Assembly: GCA_020723385.1 (NCBI GenBank)
Contig: DYIZ01000059.1
Coordinates: 1-34,038, forward strand
From: Candidatus Aquidulcis sp.
Lineage (GTDB): Bacteria; Chloroflexota; Anaerolineae; Anaerolineales; UBA4823
DNA: 34,038 nt
Direction of reading: 5' to 3'
Each line of letters starts with the position of its first letter. Position 1 is the first letter of the stretch. The translations under genes and the position numbers were made by a program. The notes under the pieces were generated by a model that saw only the letters and a program-made list of their open reading frames with translations, did no database searches and was not told where the DNA came from. This document shows positions 15,436 to 25,029 of this stretch, piece by piece.

Positions 15436-17682
15436 ATGCAAGTGCAACCATCACCCAAACCTAATAGAAAGCCATTCCGCCGCCGGACTTCGGTTCAGGT
15501 GCAATTGATCCTCGGAACAGGCTTTGTTCTACTCCTGGCGGTTTTGACTGCGTTGATCGGTCTGGGGAGCTTGATAAGCCTGCGGCAATCTGTAAACACA
15601 TCCCTGGTCACAGCGAATACCGTAAACCAGTTGGGGCTGGGAATCCAGACTCAATTCCTCCTGGCCCGGCAGAATGAAACCAACCTTCTAAACCGTTGGC
15701 GCACGACTGGTTTCAACGTCGAAATCAGCGGTTACGTGTACGGCAACGAATACCGTCTAGCAGAGGCGCGCACATACCTAAATCAGTTGGACGCGCTGGC
15801 GAAATCATCCCCCGATCCCGCGATTCTCTCTCTGACGACGGAAATCGAAAACCTGAGACCATTGCTCGATGAATACGAGGCGGCTTTTCAGTTGACCGTG
15901 GATACCCTCCGGGAACGCACCCGCCCGGAGGGTGTAGAAAGCCAGATGAACACAGAGTTGGCTTTACTCGAAAAAGAAATCGCGCCGCTTTCACCCGAAT
16001 TCCAAATCCTCATTCTGGAAATCCAATCCAACCAACAAGCCTATTTCGCAACTGGCAAGCAGGAATTCGTTGACAATGTGCGCATCAAAACCAACGAGTT
16101 AATAGATCAAATCGAAATCAGCCGGCCTGTGGATTTGGTCACCTCCAGCCTAACACCTATCGAGATGGTCGCGCACGCCGAAGCCTATTTGTCGGCGTTC
16201 AGTGAAATGATCAGCCTCGAGCAGAGCACGCAAATCAATTCAGCCATTTTTCAGAATATCACGAAAGAGATCAACGAGTCGGTGGATAACATCGGCGAAT
16301 ACAGCTTGTTTGGCCTGAACAGCGCAAATGCAGAACTCGAGCGTACTGGCAGAAACAGCATCGTAGCCCTCGGCGTAACCGCTTTCCTGGCTTTGGTGAT
16401 CGGCATTACCGGAGCAACATTCTCGGCCCGCCAGGTCATTGTCCCCGTGCGCCAGTTAAGCCAATCAGCCGAAGCCCTCGGTCGAGGCGAGCTTTCGACA
16501 CGCGCCCCCTTACGTGGCGGCGCAGAATTTGTCACCCTGGCCGAAACGTTCAATACAATGGCCGATCAACTCCAGCAAACCCTGGCCGGCCTGGAACAGC
16601 GCGTGGCAGAACGAACCCTTTCACTGGAACGGCGATCATCCCAGCTCCGGGCGGCTTCGGAAATTGCACGAGAAGCTGCCTCGGTGCGCGATCCCAATGA
16701 GCTGCTCAACCGCGCGGTCACTCTGATCCGCGATCGCTTCGGATTCTACCATGCCGGTATCTTCCTGCTCGATGAGCGCAGTGAGTACGCAGTGCTTCGC
16801 GCGGCAACCGGTGAAGCAGGCCAAGCCATGTTGGAACGAGGTCATAAATTAAAAATCGGCGAGGTGGGCATTGTGGGTTATGTAGGCAATACCGGCCAGC
16901 CTCGCATTGCATTGGATGTCGGTGCAGACGCCGTCCACTTCCGCAACCCGCTGCTTCCCGAGACCCGCTCAGAGATGGGCCTGCCCCTGAAAATTGGCCG
17001 TCAAGTGATCGGTGTTCTCGATGTGCAAAGCCGCGAGGCATCCGCTTTCGAGCAGGACGATGTTACCAGCCTGCAAATCATGGCTGACCAATTGGCTGTA
17101 GCTATCGAAAACGCCCGCTTATTCCAGGAATCGCAAGATAGCATCCATCAACTCGAAACACTCTATGGCCGGTACAGCCAACGCGCTTGGGAACGGATGG
17201 GCCAGATCAGTGGCATCCGGGGATACCAGTATGACCGAACGGGCATCCATTCGGTCACAACCGAAACCGGCGCAGGAAAGAAACATGCCAGCAAGGAAAT
17301 CCCCACCGCGCCTGTCAGTGTGCCTTTGAAGGTGCGCGGCCAGGTGATCGGCGCGCTGGATGTATGGCCGGAAAGCGAGTCCTGGTCAGCCGAGAGCACA
17401 GAACTGCTCCAGGAGGTTAGCAGCCGGGTCAGCCAAACGCTAGAAAGCGCGCGTATCTTCGAAGAGGCGCAAGCGCGGGCCATCCGTGAGCAAACGCTCA
17501 ACCAATTTACCTCCCGGTTCACCCGGTCGCTCGACCTGGATTCATTGCTTGCAACCGCAGTGCGAGAGCTGGGACAAATGCCAAACGTTACCGAAGCTTC
17601 GGTTCACATCGGGCCGCCGACATCTCAGGCAGATGCATCCCGCCCGGCTCAAGAATTGCCCTCCGGTGAAGATCAGAGGTAA
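15436..17682 (+). CDS. Membrane sensor 4: long helical periplasmic domain, HAMP and GAF chassis
   Basis: The product has 748 residues from the ATG at 15436. A GTG nine bases earlier is possible, but AAAGGTG is then better placed as the ribosome-binding site of the ATG. Two membrane helices (24-48 and 308-332) bracket about 260 extracytoplasmic residues that look all-helical. That is the size of the helical bimodular (HBM) domain of chemoreceptors; a CHASE3-type bundle is the alternative. HAMP (333-384), coiled coil (380-408), GAF (408-562: RFGFYHAGIFLLDE, TRSEMGLPL), segment LYGRYSQRAW (577-605), partial GAF (625-673, LKVRGQVIGALDV) and terminal stub (678-725) follow. No output domain is present. 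It sits right after the PotD-like protein, so it is another candidate partner. The next gene starts 2 nt after its stop. Confidence 0.91.
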   Translation: MQVQPSPKPNRKPFRRRTSVQVQLILGTGFVLLLAVLTALIGLGSLISLRQSVNTSLVTANTVNQLGLGIQTQFLLARQNETNLLNRWRTTGFNVEISGYVYGNEYRLAEARTYLNQLDALAKSSPDPAILSLTTEIENLRPLLDEYEAAFQLTVDTLRERTRPEGVESQMNTELALLEKEIAPLSPEFQILILEIQSNQQAYFATGKQEFVDNVRIKTNELIDQIEISRPVDLVTSSLTPIEMVAHAEAYLSAFSEMISLEQSTQINSAIFQNITKEINESVDNIGEYSLFGLNSANAELERTGRNSIVALGVTAFLALVIGITGATFSARQVIVPVRQLSQSAEALGRGELSTRAPLRGGAEFVTLAETFNTMADQLQQTLAGLEQRVAERTLSLERRSSQLRAASEIAREAASVRDPNELLNRAVTLIRDRFGFYHAGIFLLDERSEYAVLRAATGEAGQAMLERGHKLKIGEVGIVGYVGNTGQPRIALDVGADAVHFRNPLLPETRSEMGLPLKIGRQVIGVLDVQSREASAFEQDDVTSLQIMADQLAVAIENARLFQESQDSIHQLETLYGRYSQRAWERMGQISGIRGYQYDRTGIHSVTTETGAGKKHASKEIPTAPVSVPLKVRGQVIGALDVWPESESWSAESTELLQEVSSRVSQTLESARIFEEAQARAIREQTLNQFTSRFTRSLDLDSLLATAVRELGQMPNVTEASVHIGPPTSQADASRPAQELPSGEDQR
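15904..15933. repeat. Intragenic perfect inverted repeat
   Basis: ACCCTCCGGG (15904-15913) is perfectly repeated in inverse at 15924-15933 around a 10-nt spacer, inside the coding sequence of sensor 4. It may pause transcription or translation, or it may simply reflect codon choice for TLRERTRPEGV. No T-tract follows. Confidence 0.5.
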
Positions 17683-17684
17683 TC

Positions 17685-20600
17685 ATGTCTGAAGAAGAAC
17701 GATTGACGTCACCAGCCCAGACTATCCAACCGGCAAGCCGCGCCGGAGCTGATCGAACGCTACGAACTTACCGGGTTTTGTTGTCTACCCTGGGCATCTT
17801 CGCAGCGCTGACGATCGGCTTTTACCTGTATGTATTTTTTGCCAACGGAGCGCAAATCTGGCAAACATGGGTAGCTATTGGCCTGCTCTCAGGGGCAATC
17901 TTTTTAGTCCCTGCGGTCTATATGCTGGCCCGCCGAGGGCGGTTGAACCTGGCTGGCGCGTTGGTGCTCATCGGCGTTGCATTGGGTTACGGCGGCAATG
18001 AAATTGCCTGGAGCGGCCTGACCATCTTTCATACGATAGGCGGGTTGTTGTTGATCTTGCTGGCCGGCAGTCTTGTGCTGCCTCGAAAATATTGGATTTG
18101 GATAATGACTGCCATGATTTACGGCAGCTACCTGGTGATTGTCAATTTATTTCTGCCGATTCCCCGTTACAGCGCCGCCAATCTGCCGGTTCTGCTCCCC
18201 TATGCAATCGTCACCATCGCGCTGCTGACGCTGGCCATCGCCTTGCAGCTCCTATGGATAATCCAATCCCGCACGATCCGATTCCGCCTGGTTATTTTTG
18301 CCATCTTCCTGGTTTTGGTACCGTTGGCTATGGTAGGCGGGATTTCATGGGCTTTGAATGCCCAGACTCTTCAGCAGCGTGTCCAGGACCAATTGACTTC
18401 GGTGATTGTGCTCAAAGAATCCGAGATCAATACCTGGGTGGATAGTCTACGAGTCAGCCTGCTCCTGGCAGTCCCGCAACCTTCTGAGGTCTTCGCGATG
18501 GAAACTCTGCTGGAAGGGACAACTCCCGAAAATGCGGAGTTCTACCAGGTCACATATTCCCGCGTCGAAGACGATCTCCGCAGGATCATCGCCCAAACCG
18601 GCGCTTATGAAGAAATTTTCCTGATAGAGCCGGAAAAGGGTGAAGTCGTCATTTCTACCGATCCATCCCAGATTGGGACAATCAAAGACCGAGATTTTTT
18701 CAAGCTCGGTAAGATCAGCTTTACAGTGACCTCCCCCGCTTTGGAGCCTGAGCTTAACCGGATAGCCCTCTTTGCGGCCACGCCGGTATACAATGCCGAC
18801 GGATTGGTAATTGGCGTCCTGGCCGGCCGCGCCAATATGACACGGCTCAACGCCATCATGCAAGAGCGTCCTGGGCTGGGAGAAACCGGTGAGACTTACC
18901 TGGTCAGCAAAGATCATTATCTCCTATCCGCGGCCCGCGACCCCAACCAGATTGTTGGCGAAACGTACGAATCTTCCGAAGCCATTAATCAGGCTGTGGA
19001 TTTCGAAATGAGCGGCGACGGCTCGTATCAAAACTATGCCGGGATACCAGTTGTTGGCGCTTACCGCTGGCTGCCCGAAATGAAGATCGCTCTGATCGCA
19101 GAACAAGAACGATCCGAGGCGCTGAGCGCCACCACCCGTACATTGGTAGTAACCTTGATTGTTATCGTTGGCGCCGTAATTCTGGCGGGCCTGGCAAGCC
19201 TTTACGCCACCAGCCGGATCACCAACCCACTGGCTAATCTGGCCAGGCTGGCCGAGCGTATCGCTTCCGGCGATTTACGCCTGATGGCTGCTGTCGAGCA
19301 AGACGACGAAATCGGCGCTATGGCAAAATCCTTCAACATGATGACGGCTCAGTTGCGTGAAATGGTGAGCGGGCTGGAAAAACGTGTTGCCGAACGCACC
19401 AATGAGCTGGAGCAGCGCTCCCTGCAACTGCAAGTCGCCGCAGAAGTTGCCCGAGATGCCAGCGCCATCCGTGATCTCAATGAGCTTCTCGTCCGCGCTG
19501 CCAATCTCATCGTTGACCGGTTCAACCTTTACCACGTAGCGATTTATTTGAATGATGAGCGCCAGGAATTCACTGTTTTGAAAGCAGGCACCGGCGAAGC
19601 CGGGCGCATCATGCTGGAACAGAACTTCAAATTACAGATTGGCGCGGAGGGTATCATCGGATTTGTAGCCCATAGCGGCACGCCGCGCGTCGCTCTCGAC
19701 GTGCAATCAGACGCCGTGTACCTGAAGCTGGCTGCTCTTCCAAACACTCAGTCTGAAGTGGCGCTGCCGCTCAAAGTCGGCTCGCGCATCATTGGCGTTT
19801 TGGATGTGCAGAGCAGCAAGGAAGCTGCCTTCGACGAGAGCAGCGTCCGCATCCTGCAAACGATGGCCGACCAGCTTGCGGTCGCAATCGAAAGCGCCCG
19901 CCTGTTCAAAGAAACCAGCGATACCTTGAAAGAACTCGAAACCGCTTACGGGCGATATACCCAGGAATCGTGGCGCAGGATGCAAGAGCGGGCCGGCCAA
20001 CTCTACGGTTACCGCTACCAGGGTTTAGATGTCGAGGCGATCATCGGTGAAGCCAGGCAAAATCCAGAGGCGGCTGATGCTTTCAACAGCGGCCAACCCG
20101 TTATTACCAACCTGGAACCGATAGGGAACGAAGAACAGACCGGGATCGCGGTCCCTCTGAAATTACGTGGTCAGACCGTGGGGGTGGTCAATCTTCGTCT
20201 GCGAGGTGTAACTCCGGCGGGGCTGGTCGAAACCTACGAGGAAATCGCTAACCGGTTGGCCATCGCCATCGAAAACGCCCGGCTGCTCCAGGAAACGCAA
20301 TTCCGCAGCGAGCAAATCCGTCTGCTCCAGGAAGTGACCGCTGAAGCGGCATCCCACATCAAGCTGGAAGATTTATTAGCCGCAGTGACCCGCAAACTCC
20401 TGGATGGGCTGAATCTATCCCGTTGCTGCGCTTTCCTATTCGATCCCGACCGGATGACCGGCGTTCTCGTTGCTGATTGCGCGTCGCCCGATATGCCCGC
20501 ACTCGAAGAGCCGATGCTGGGTATCCGGCTGCCGGTCGCGGCCAGTGATGTATTTCAGGATATCATCCACAAGCGTGCAGCATTTGCCATCTACAATGTG

Positions 20601-21077
20601 TTCCGCAATCCCAAGGCAGAAACACTTCATGAATTCTTCCGCCTGCGGGGCACCCAAAGCGTGGCATTCATGCATCTGACGTCGCGGGGTGAAGTTATCG
20701 GCGTCATCATGATCGAAATTGCCAATCCGCAGCGCATCATTGGTGATGATAACCTGAGCTTGATTGATCAGATCAGTTTGCAAATCGCCGCCGCCATTGA
20801 CGTCGCCCGGCTGTTCGAACAAACCGAAAACCGGGCCGAGCGTGAGCGCATGATCGGCCATATCACTGGACGCATACGAGAAACAATGGACATCGAATCA
20901 ATGGTCAAGACAGCAGTCCAGGAGTTACGCCAGGCTTTGAGGGTGCCGGAGGTAGTCGTCCGGCTGGGCAAGCCGCCAGTTGCGCAGCCCCCTGCCGGTG
21001 ATTTTGTGTCCACTGATACGGATCTCAGCGGAAATGGACATCATCGCCCGGAGAATGGCGAGGAGAGTGGCGAGTGA
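17685..21077 (+). CDS. Membrane sensor 5: membrane bundle, double Cache, HAMP and extended GAF chassis
   Basis: This is the largest member, 1130 residues. Six membrane helices (about 35-53, 61-80, 88-105, 112-131, 135-157 and 170-193) are followed by another (201-221). A double Cache domain (about 228-475; the distal half has GLGETGETYLVSKDHYLLSA) and a second flanking helix (486-508) come next. HAMP (509-562, QDDEIGAMAKSFNMM), coiled coil, GAF1 (585-740), segment AYGRYTQESW (754-785) and partial GAF (818-867) follow the shared plan. It then has an extra complete GAF (about 880-1042) before the terminal stub (1046-1095) and a disordered tail. It thus combines two possible sensory inputs, a membrane-embedded bundle and a periplasmic Cache. 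The extra GAF is absent from the other HAMP sensors. The stop overlaps the next GTG start. Confidence 0.92.
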   Translation: MSEEERLTSPAQTIQPASRAGADRTLRTYRVLLSTLGIFAALTIGFYLYVFFANGAQIWQTWVAIGLLSGAIFLVPAVYMLARRGRLNLAGALVLIGVALGYGGNEIAWSGLTIFHTIGGLLLILLAGSLVLPRKYWIWIMTAMIYGSYLVIVNLFLPIPRYSAANLPVLLPYAIVTIALLTLAIALQLLWIIQSRTIRFRLVIFAIFLVLVPLAMVGGISWALNAQTLQQRVQDQLTSVIVLKESEINTWVDSLRVSLLLAVPQPSEVFAMETLLEGTTPENAEFYQVTYSRVEDDLRRIIAQTGAYEEIFLIEPEKGEVVISTDPSQIGTIKDRDFFKLGKISFTVTSPALEPELNRIALFAATPVYNADGLVIGVLAGRANMTRLNAIMQERPGLGETGETYLVSKDHYLLSAARDPNQIVGETYESSEAINQAVDFEMSGDGSYQNYAGIPVVGAYRWLPEMKIALIAEQERSEALSATTRTLVVTLIVIVGAVILAGLASLYATSRITNPLANLARLAERIASGDLRLMAAVEQDDEIGAMAKSFNMMTAQLREMVSGLEKRVAERTNELEQRSLQLQVAAEVARDASAIRDLNELLVRAANLIVDRFNLYHVAIYLNDERQEFTVLKAGTGEAGRIMLEQNFKLQIGAEGIIGFVAHSGTPRVALDVQSDAVYLKLAALPNTQSEVALPLKVGSRIIGVLDVQSSKEAAFDESSVRILQTMADQLAVAIESARLFKETSDTLKELETAYGRYTQESWRRMQERAGQLYGYRYQGLDVEAIIGEARQNPEAADAFNSGQPVITNLEPIGNEEQTGIAVPLKLRGQTVGVVNLRLRGVTPAGLVETYEEIANRLAIAIENARLLQETQFRSEQIRLLQEVTAEAASHIKLEDLLAAVTRKLLDGLNLSRCCAFLFDPDRMTGVLVADCASPDMPALEEPMLGIRLPVAASDVFQDIIHKRAAFAIYNVFRNPKAETLHEFFRLRGTQSVAFMHLTSRGEVIGVIMIEIANPQRIIGDDNLSLIDQISLQIAAAIDVARLFEQTENRAERERMIGHITGRIRETMDIESMVKTAVQELRQALRVPEVVVRLGKPPVAQPPAGDFVSTDTDLSGNGHHRPENGEESGE

Positions 21078-23992
21078 ATATAGAAACAGTCAATTCGATC
21101 TTGCAACTCGTTGCCTGGTTCCTGGCTCTGATCGAGGTCATTCTCGGCCTTTACGTTTTGCTGCTCAACATCCGGCATACCGCCAACTGGCACTTGGGCG
21201 TACTGCTGCTAATCTTCGCAATTGATAGTTATGCGATCGGAGCAATCTCGCTTGCCAAAACGATAGAGGAAGCCGCAACTCCCGCGTATATATTGGCGGC
21301 AATTACCCCTGCCGTCCAACCAGCCTTGCTGATGGTCACATTTGTGCTCATCAAGCCAGAACTGTTACGTAACCGTTGGCGTTACATCCTCTGGATAGGC
21401 TACGCTCTGGTATTGCTGCCTTTCGTCTTAACCACAATAGACATGGTGTTTGGCACGCAGATATGGTTCACAGGCATAAATCCCACTACGTATACTGGTG
21501 GTTATATTTCTATAGACGAATTCGCTACAGGGATCATCGCTGTACCCTATAAGATTGCCAATTTCGGGATTCTCTCGATAATTTTAGGTGGATTCGCCCT
21601 TTTTATATGGATTTTTGACAAAACCGCGTCAAACGCAACGCGTAAACTGGCGCGGATACTCTTCGCTGGCTATGTTATTGCGCTCTTCTTCCAATTCGTA
21701 GGGAGATCGGTACTCGGATTGCCGTGGTTGCTTGGGACGTTTGGGACTGTCACAAGCACTCTTATCACCAGCACGACACTGATCGTCATTTATGCCTATG
21801 CCAGCTTCCAGCAGATGATTTCAGAGAGACGGCTGCAAAGCGGTAGGCTACAGTTCCGATTAACTGCATTGACGTTGGTTATTACGATCCCACCCTTCCT
21901 GGCAGTATCATACATTACTAGCCTTGCCATCCAGAACGCCCTGGAACAGGAAGCCCAAAAACAACTCACCACATTAGGACAAGCTGTGGCGACGAACACC
22001 AGTACATGGCTTGACTTGAATGCCAAAGCCCTCCAACAACTTGTGCTGTTACCAGCAATCACCAGTATGGATGCAGCCAGCCAAAAACCTTACCTGGAGG
22101 TCATGACAAAATCCTACCCGCACATGTATCTGACCAGCACCACAGACATGAACGGCATCAATATTGCCCGTAGCGACAACGGAAGCTTGCTGGATTACCA
22201 TGACCGTTCATGGTTCACGGAGGCCTCAGCCGGCGCACCGCTGGCTTTACAAACCCTGATCGGCCGCACCAGTCTTCAGCCATCCTTAGTGGCGGCTATG
22301 CCAATCCGTAATGCTAACAACGAGATCGTTGGCGTGGGCATGTTCGGCTCTACGCTGACAGACCTGGCAAAACAGATCGAGGTTAGTACCATCGGCGAGA
22401 CAGGCTACACTTACATCGTAGACACACAGAACAAAGTCATCGCCCATCCTGATCCACAAGTTACCTCCGAGCTGAGAGATATTACCGACTATCCCCCCAT
22501 ACAACTCGTGCGGCAAGGCCAAAGAGGGATCGTCTCTTTCACAGACGAAGATGGCATCACCTGGCGCGCCTACGTTAACCGACTAGACAACGGATGGGTC
22601 GTTATCGTTCAACAAAAAGAGACCGAAATCCTGGCGACAGTAAACACTTTGCAACGAATATCCTGGAGTGTGATCGCCGCTGAGATTCTCTTGATCTTTG
22701 GCCTGGCCTGGCTGACCATCCGACAGGCCATTCAGCCCATCGGGTCGCTCACCAAAACGGTGACCGCGATCACCGAAGGTGACCTGGAACGCGTCGCCCC
22801 GGTGGAAAGCGATGACGAAATTGGCGTTCTGGCCCGGTCGTTCAACAGCATGACTTCACGCTTGCGCAACTCTCTGCAAAACCTCGAGCAGCAAGTCGCC
22901 GACCGCACCGCCGACCTGGAATCCCGCTCGAGCTACCTGCAAGCTACCGCTGAAGTCGGGAAAGCCATCGGCACAATATTGGATCCGAACGAACTGATCA
23001 GCAACGTGGTCGAAACCATCCGCCAGCGATTCGATCTGTATTATGTCGGCTTGTTTTTGGTGGATGATACCGGCCAATGGGCCGTGTTGCACGCCGGAAC
23101 CGGCGCGGCTGGGCAAGCCATGTTAGCCCGCAATCATAAAATAATGATCGGCGCCGGGATGGTCGGTTGGAGCGTTGCCAATGGCCGGGCGCGCATTGCC
23201 CTCGAGGCAGGCGAAGACCCGGTGCGTCTGGCATCTACCGAGCTGCCCGATACCCGGTCGGAAGCCGCGCTCCCCCTCCGGTCGCGTAACCAAACCCTGG
23301 GCGCGTTGACCATCCAGAGTGCACGGCCCAATGCCTTCAACAAAGATAATATCGCCGTGTTCCAGATCCTTGCCGATCAAGTGGCCGTGGCCATTGACAA
23401 TGCCCGTTTATTCAACCAAACCCAGGAAAGCATCAAGGCTATGCAGCGAGCGTTCGGAGAGTTGAACCGCGAAGCCTGGAGTAAATTGTTCCGCGCCCGG
23501 CCGGAAATCGCTTTCCTCAGCAATGAACAGGGGGTTCACTCTGCACCCGACGCCTGGTTTACAGAAATGGCACGCGCCTGGCAAAGCGGGCAAATCGTCA
23601 TGCGAGACGAACCGGGCAACGGGGCCAACCTGACGCTGGCAATCCCTATTAAAGTCCGCGACACGGTTATCGGCGTGTTGGATACTAGAAAGCCAGCCTC
23701 AAGCGGCCGCTGGTCACCCGAAGAGATGGCATTACTGACCACGATCACCGATCAGTTGAGTGTCGCTCTCGAAAGCGCCCGGCTCTACGAAGAAACCCAG
23801 CGCCGCGCCACGCGCGAACAGCAAGTCGGCCAGATCACTTCTCTCATGCGAGAAACACTCGATATTGACACAATCCTCAAAACGACCGTACGCGAGCTGG
23901 GTGAGGCGCTCGAAAATGTCGAGGTGTCCGTTTCCTTGAACCTGGAAGAGACACCAACCGCCAATCAGAATGAACCGTCTCATGGAGGATGA
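21074..23992 (+). CDS. Membrane sensor 6: 7TM module, Cache, HAMP and GAF chassis
   Basis: The product has 972 residues. The start is a GTG in a GTGA overlap with the preceding stop codon. Residues 8-242 form a seven-helix module like the N-terminal 7TM domain of some histidine kinases, with a conserved NWHLG loop after the first helix. A further helix (262-284), a double Cache domain (290-518) and a helix (529-549) follow. The Cache has the DYHDRSWF motif (374-381), close to the RxWY of amino-acid-binding Cache domains, but the later aspartate of that motif is not evident (GMFGSTLTDL), so amino-acid sensing is doubtful. HAMP (550-602), GAF (625-778), segment AFGELNREAW (793-822), partial GAF (850-903) and stub (907-955) complete it. 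The GAF belongs to the LYYVGLF/GMVGW subtype shared with sensor 8. No output domain is present. Confidence 0.91.
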   Translation: MNIETVNSILQLVAWFLALIEVILGLYVLLLNIRHTANWHLGVLLLIFAIDSYAIGAISLAKTIEEAATPAYILAAITPAVQPALLMVTFVLIKPELLRNRWRYILWIGYALVLLPFVLTTIDMVFGTQIWFTGINPTTYTGGYISIDEFATGIIAVPYKIANFGILSIILGGFALFIWIFDKTASNATRKLARILFAGYVIALFFQFVGRSVLGLPWLLGTFGTVTSTLITSTTLIVIYAYASFQQMISERRLQSGRLQFRLTALTLVITIPPFLAVSYITSLAIQNALEQEAQKQLTTLGQAVATNTSTWLDLNAKALQQLVLLPAITSMDAASQKPYLEVMTKSYPHMYLTSTTDMNGINIARSDNGSLLDYHDRSWFTEASAGAPLALQTLIGRTSLQPSLVAAMPIRNANNEIVGVGMFGSTLTDLAKQIEVSTIGETGYTYIVDTQNKVIAHPDPQVTSELRDITDYPPIQLVRQGQRGIVSFTDEDGITWRAYVNRLDNGWVVIVQQKETEILATVNTLQRISWSVIAAEILLIFGLAWLTIRQAIQPIGSLTKTVTAITEGDLERVAPVESDDEIGVLARSFNSMTSRLRNSLQNLEQQVADRTADLESRSSYLQATAEVGKAIGTILDPNELISNVVETIRQRFDLYYVGLFLVDDTGQWAVLHAGTGAAGQAMLARNHKIMIGAGMVGWSVANGRARIALEAGEDPVRLASTELPDTRSEAALPLRSRNQTLGALTIQSARPNAFNKDNIAVFQILADQVAVAIDNARLFNQTQESIKAMQRAFGELNREAWSKLFRARPEIAFLSNEQGVHSAPDAWFTEMARAWQSGQIVMRDEPGNGANLTLAIPIKVRDTVIGVLDTRKPASSGRWSPEEMALLTTITDQLSVALESARLYEETQRRATREQQVGQITSLMRETLDIDTILKTTVRELGEALENVEVSVSLNLEETPTANQNEPSHGG

Positions 23993-23993
23993 C

Positions 23994-25013
23994 ATGAAAG
24001 GCAAGCTTCAACTCCCGGTTTCTATCATCACAAGCATTGTGTTGATCGCCTCAACCGTCACAGCCTGCACAGGTCAAAAAACGCCGACCACACCCCCGTT
24101 GGATTCCGTGACCCTTCAACTCCAGTGGGTCACGCAAGCCCAATTCGCCGGGTATTATGTAGCCCTCGATAAAGGTTGGTATCGAGACGAGGGGATTGAT
24201 CTGACCATTATTCCGGGCGGCCCCGATCTGACCCCGGTTGATCTGGTTTCATCAGGAACGCGAGACTTTGCCACAGCTTTACTGGCTGACCTGGCGAGCA
24301 ATGTTCAAGCTGGAAAACCGGTCATTGGCATCGCTCAAATCCAGCAGCGAAATGGGCTGCTCCTGATCGCCAAGAAAGAATCGGGGATTGTGGGGCCGAA
24401 GGATTTCGCTGGCAAGAAAGTAGGTGTGTGGCTCGGCAGTTGGGAAGCGCAATTCGATGCGCTGATCGCCCAACAAGGGATCAGCTTGCAAGATTTTACA
24501 CTGGTGAGCCAGGGCTACAGTATGGACACATTCATTAACGGCGAGTTGGATGTCGCTTCGGCGATGATTTACAACGAATACTACGCCGTTCTCGAAAGCG
24601 GCATTGACCCCCAGGCAATCACAATTATTGATTACGCTGACTTCGGCCTGGATTTTCCCGGCGATACGTTATTCACATCCCAGAAAATGATCGAAGACAA
24701 GCCAGATCTGTGTACCCGCATGGTGCGCGCCAGCCTGAAAGGCTGGCAGTATGCAATCGAGCATCCTGAAGAAGCCGCCGATATCGTTCTCAAATACGAT
24801 AAGACTGGCGTCCAAACCCGGCCGCATCAAGTGTCCATGATGACGGAAATTGCCAAGCTAGTCCTGGTCGAAGGCCGCCAGTTGGGCCGCTCGGATGATA
24901 CGGCTCTTCAACGGACAATTGATACATTGGTCCAGTATGGCGTGCTTCAAGGCGCCGTTCAGGCAAATGAGATCATGACCAACGAGTATTGGGATAAAGC
25001 CCAAAGCGAATAA
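23994..25013 (+). CDS. NMT1/THI5-like solute-binding lipoprotein (ThiY-type)
   Basis: The product has 339 residues from the ATG at 23994. An in-frame ATG at 23970 would overlap the previous gene; GGAGG five bases before 23994, followed by a proper signal peptide, decides for the later start. The lipobox is VTAC (acylated Cys25). The mature protein shows the family hallmarks LQLQWVTQAQFAGYYVALDK (41-60), EGIDLTIIPGGPD (66-78) and a GKKVGVWLGSWE hinge strand (140-151). This matches pyrimidine-precursor binding proteins of the ThiY/NMT1 type. The cysteine-rich active-site motif of the yeast Thi5 synthase is absent, so it is a binding protein rather than an enzyme. No thiamine-precursor permease, ATPase or TPP riboswitch is nearby. 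Placement between two sensor genes, 1 nt after one stop, suggests a sensory role. Confidence 0.9.
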   Translation: MKGKLQLPVSIITSIVLIASTVTACTGQKTPTTPPLDSVTLQLQWVTQAQFAGYYVALDKGWYRDEGIDLTIIPGGPDLTPVDLVSSGTRDFATALLADLASNVQAGKPVIGIAQIQQRNGLLLIAKKESGIVGPKDFAGKKVGVWLGSWEAQFDALIAQQGISLQDFTLVSQGYSMDTFINGELDVASAMIYNEYYAVLESGIDPQAITIIDYADFGLDFPGDTLFTSQKMIEDKPDLCTRMVRASLKGWQYAIEHPEEAADIVLKYDKTGVQTRPHQVSMMTEIAKLVLVEGRQLGRSDDTALQRTIDTLVQYGVLQGAVQANEIMTNEYWDKAQSE

Positions 25014-25029
25014 GGTGTTTGGAGGTCTG

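Noticed and set aside
23994-25013. Thiamine biosynthesis enzyme THI5
   Set aside because: The cysteine-rich catalytic motif is absent and there is a lipoprotein signal peptide, so a binding protein fits better.
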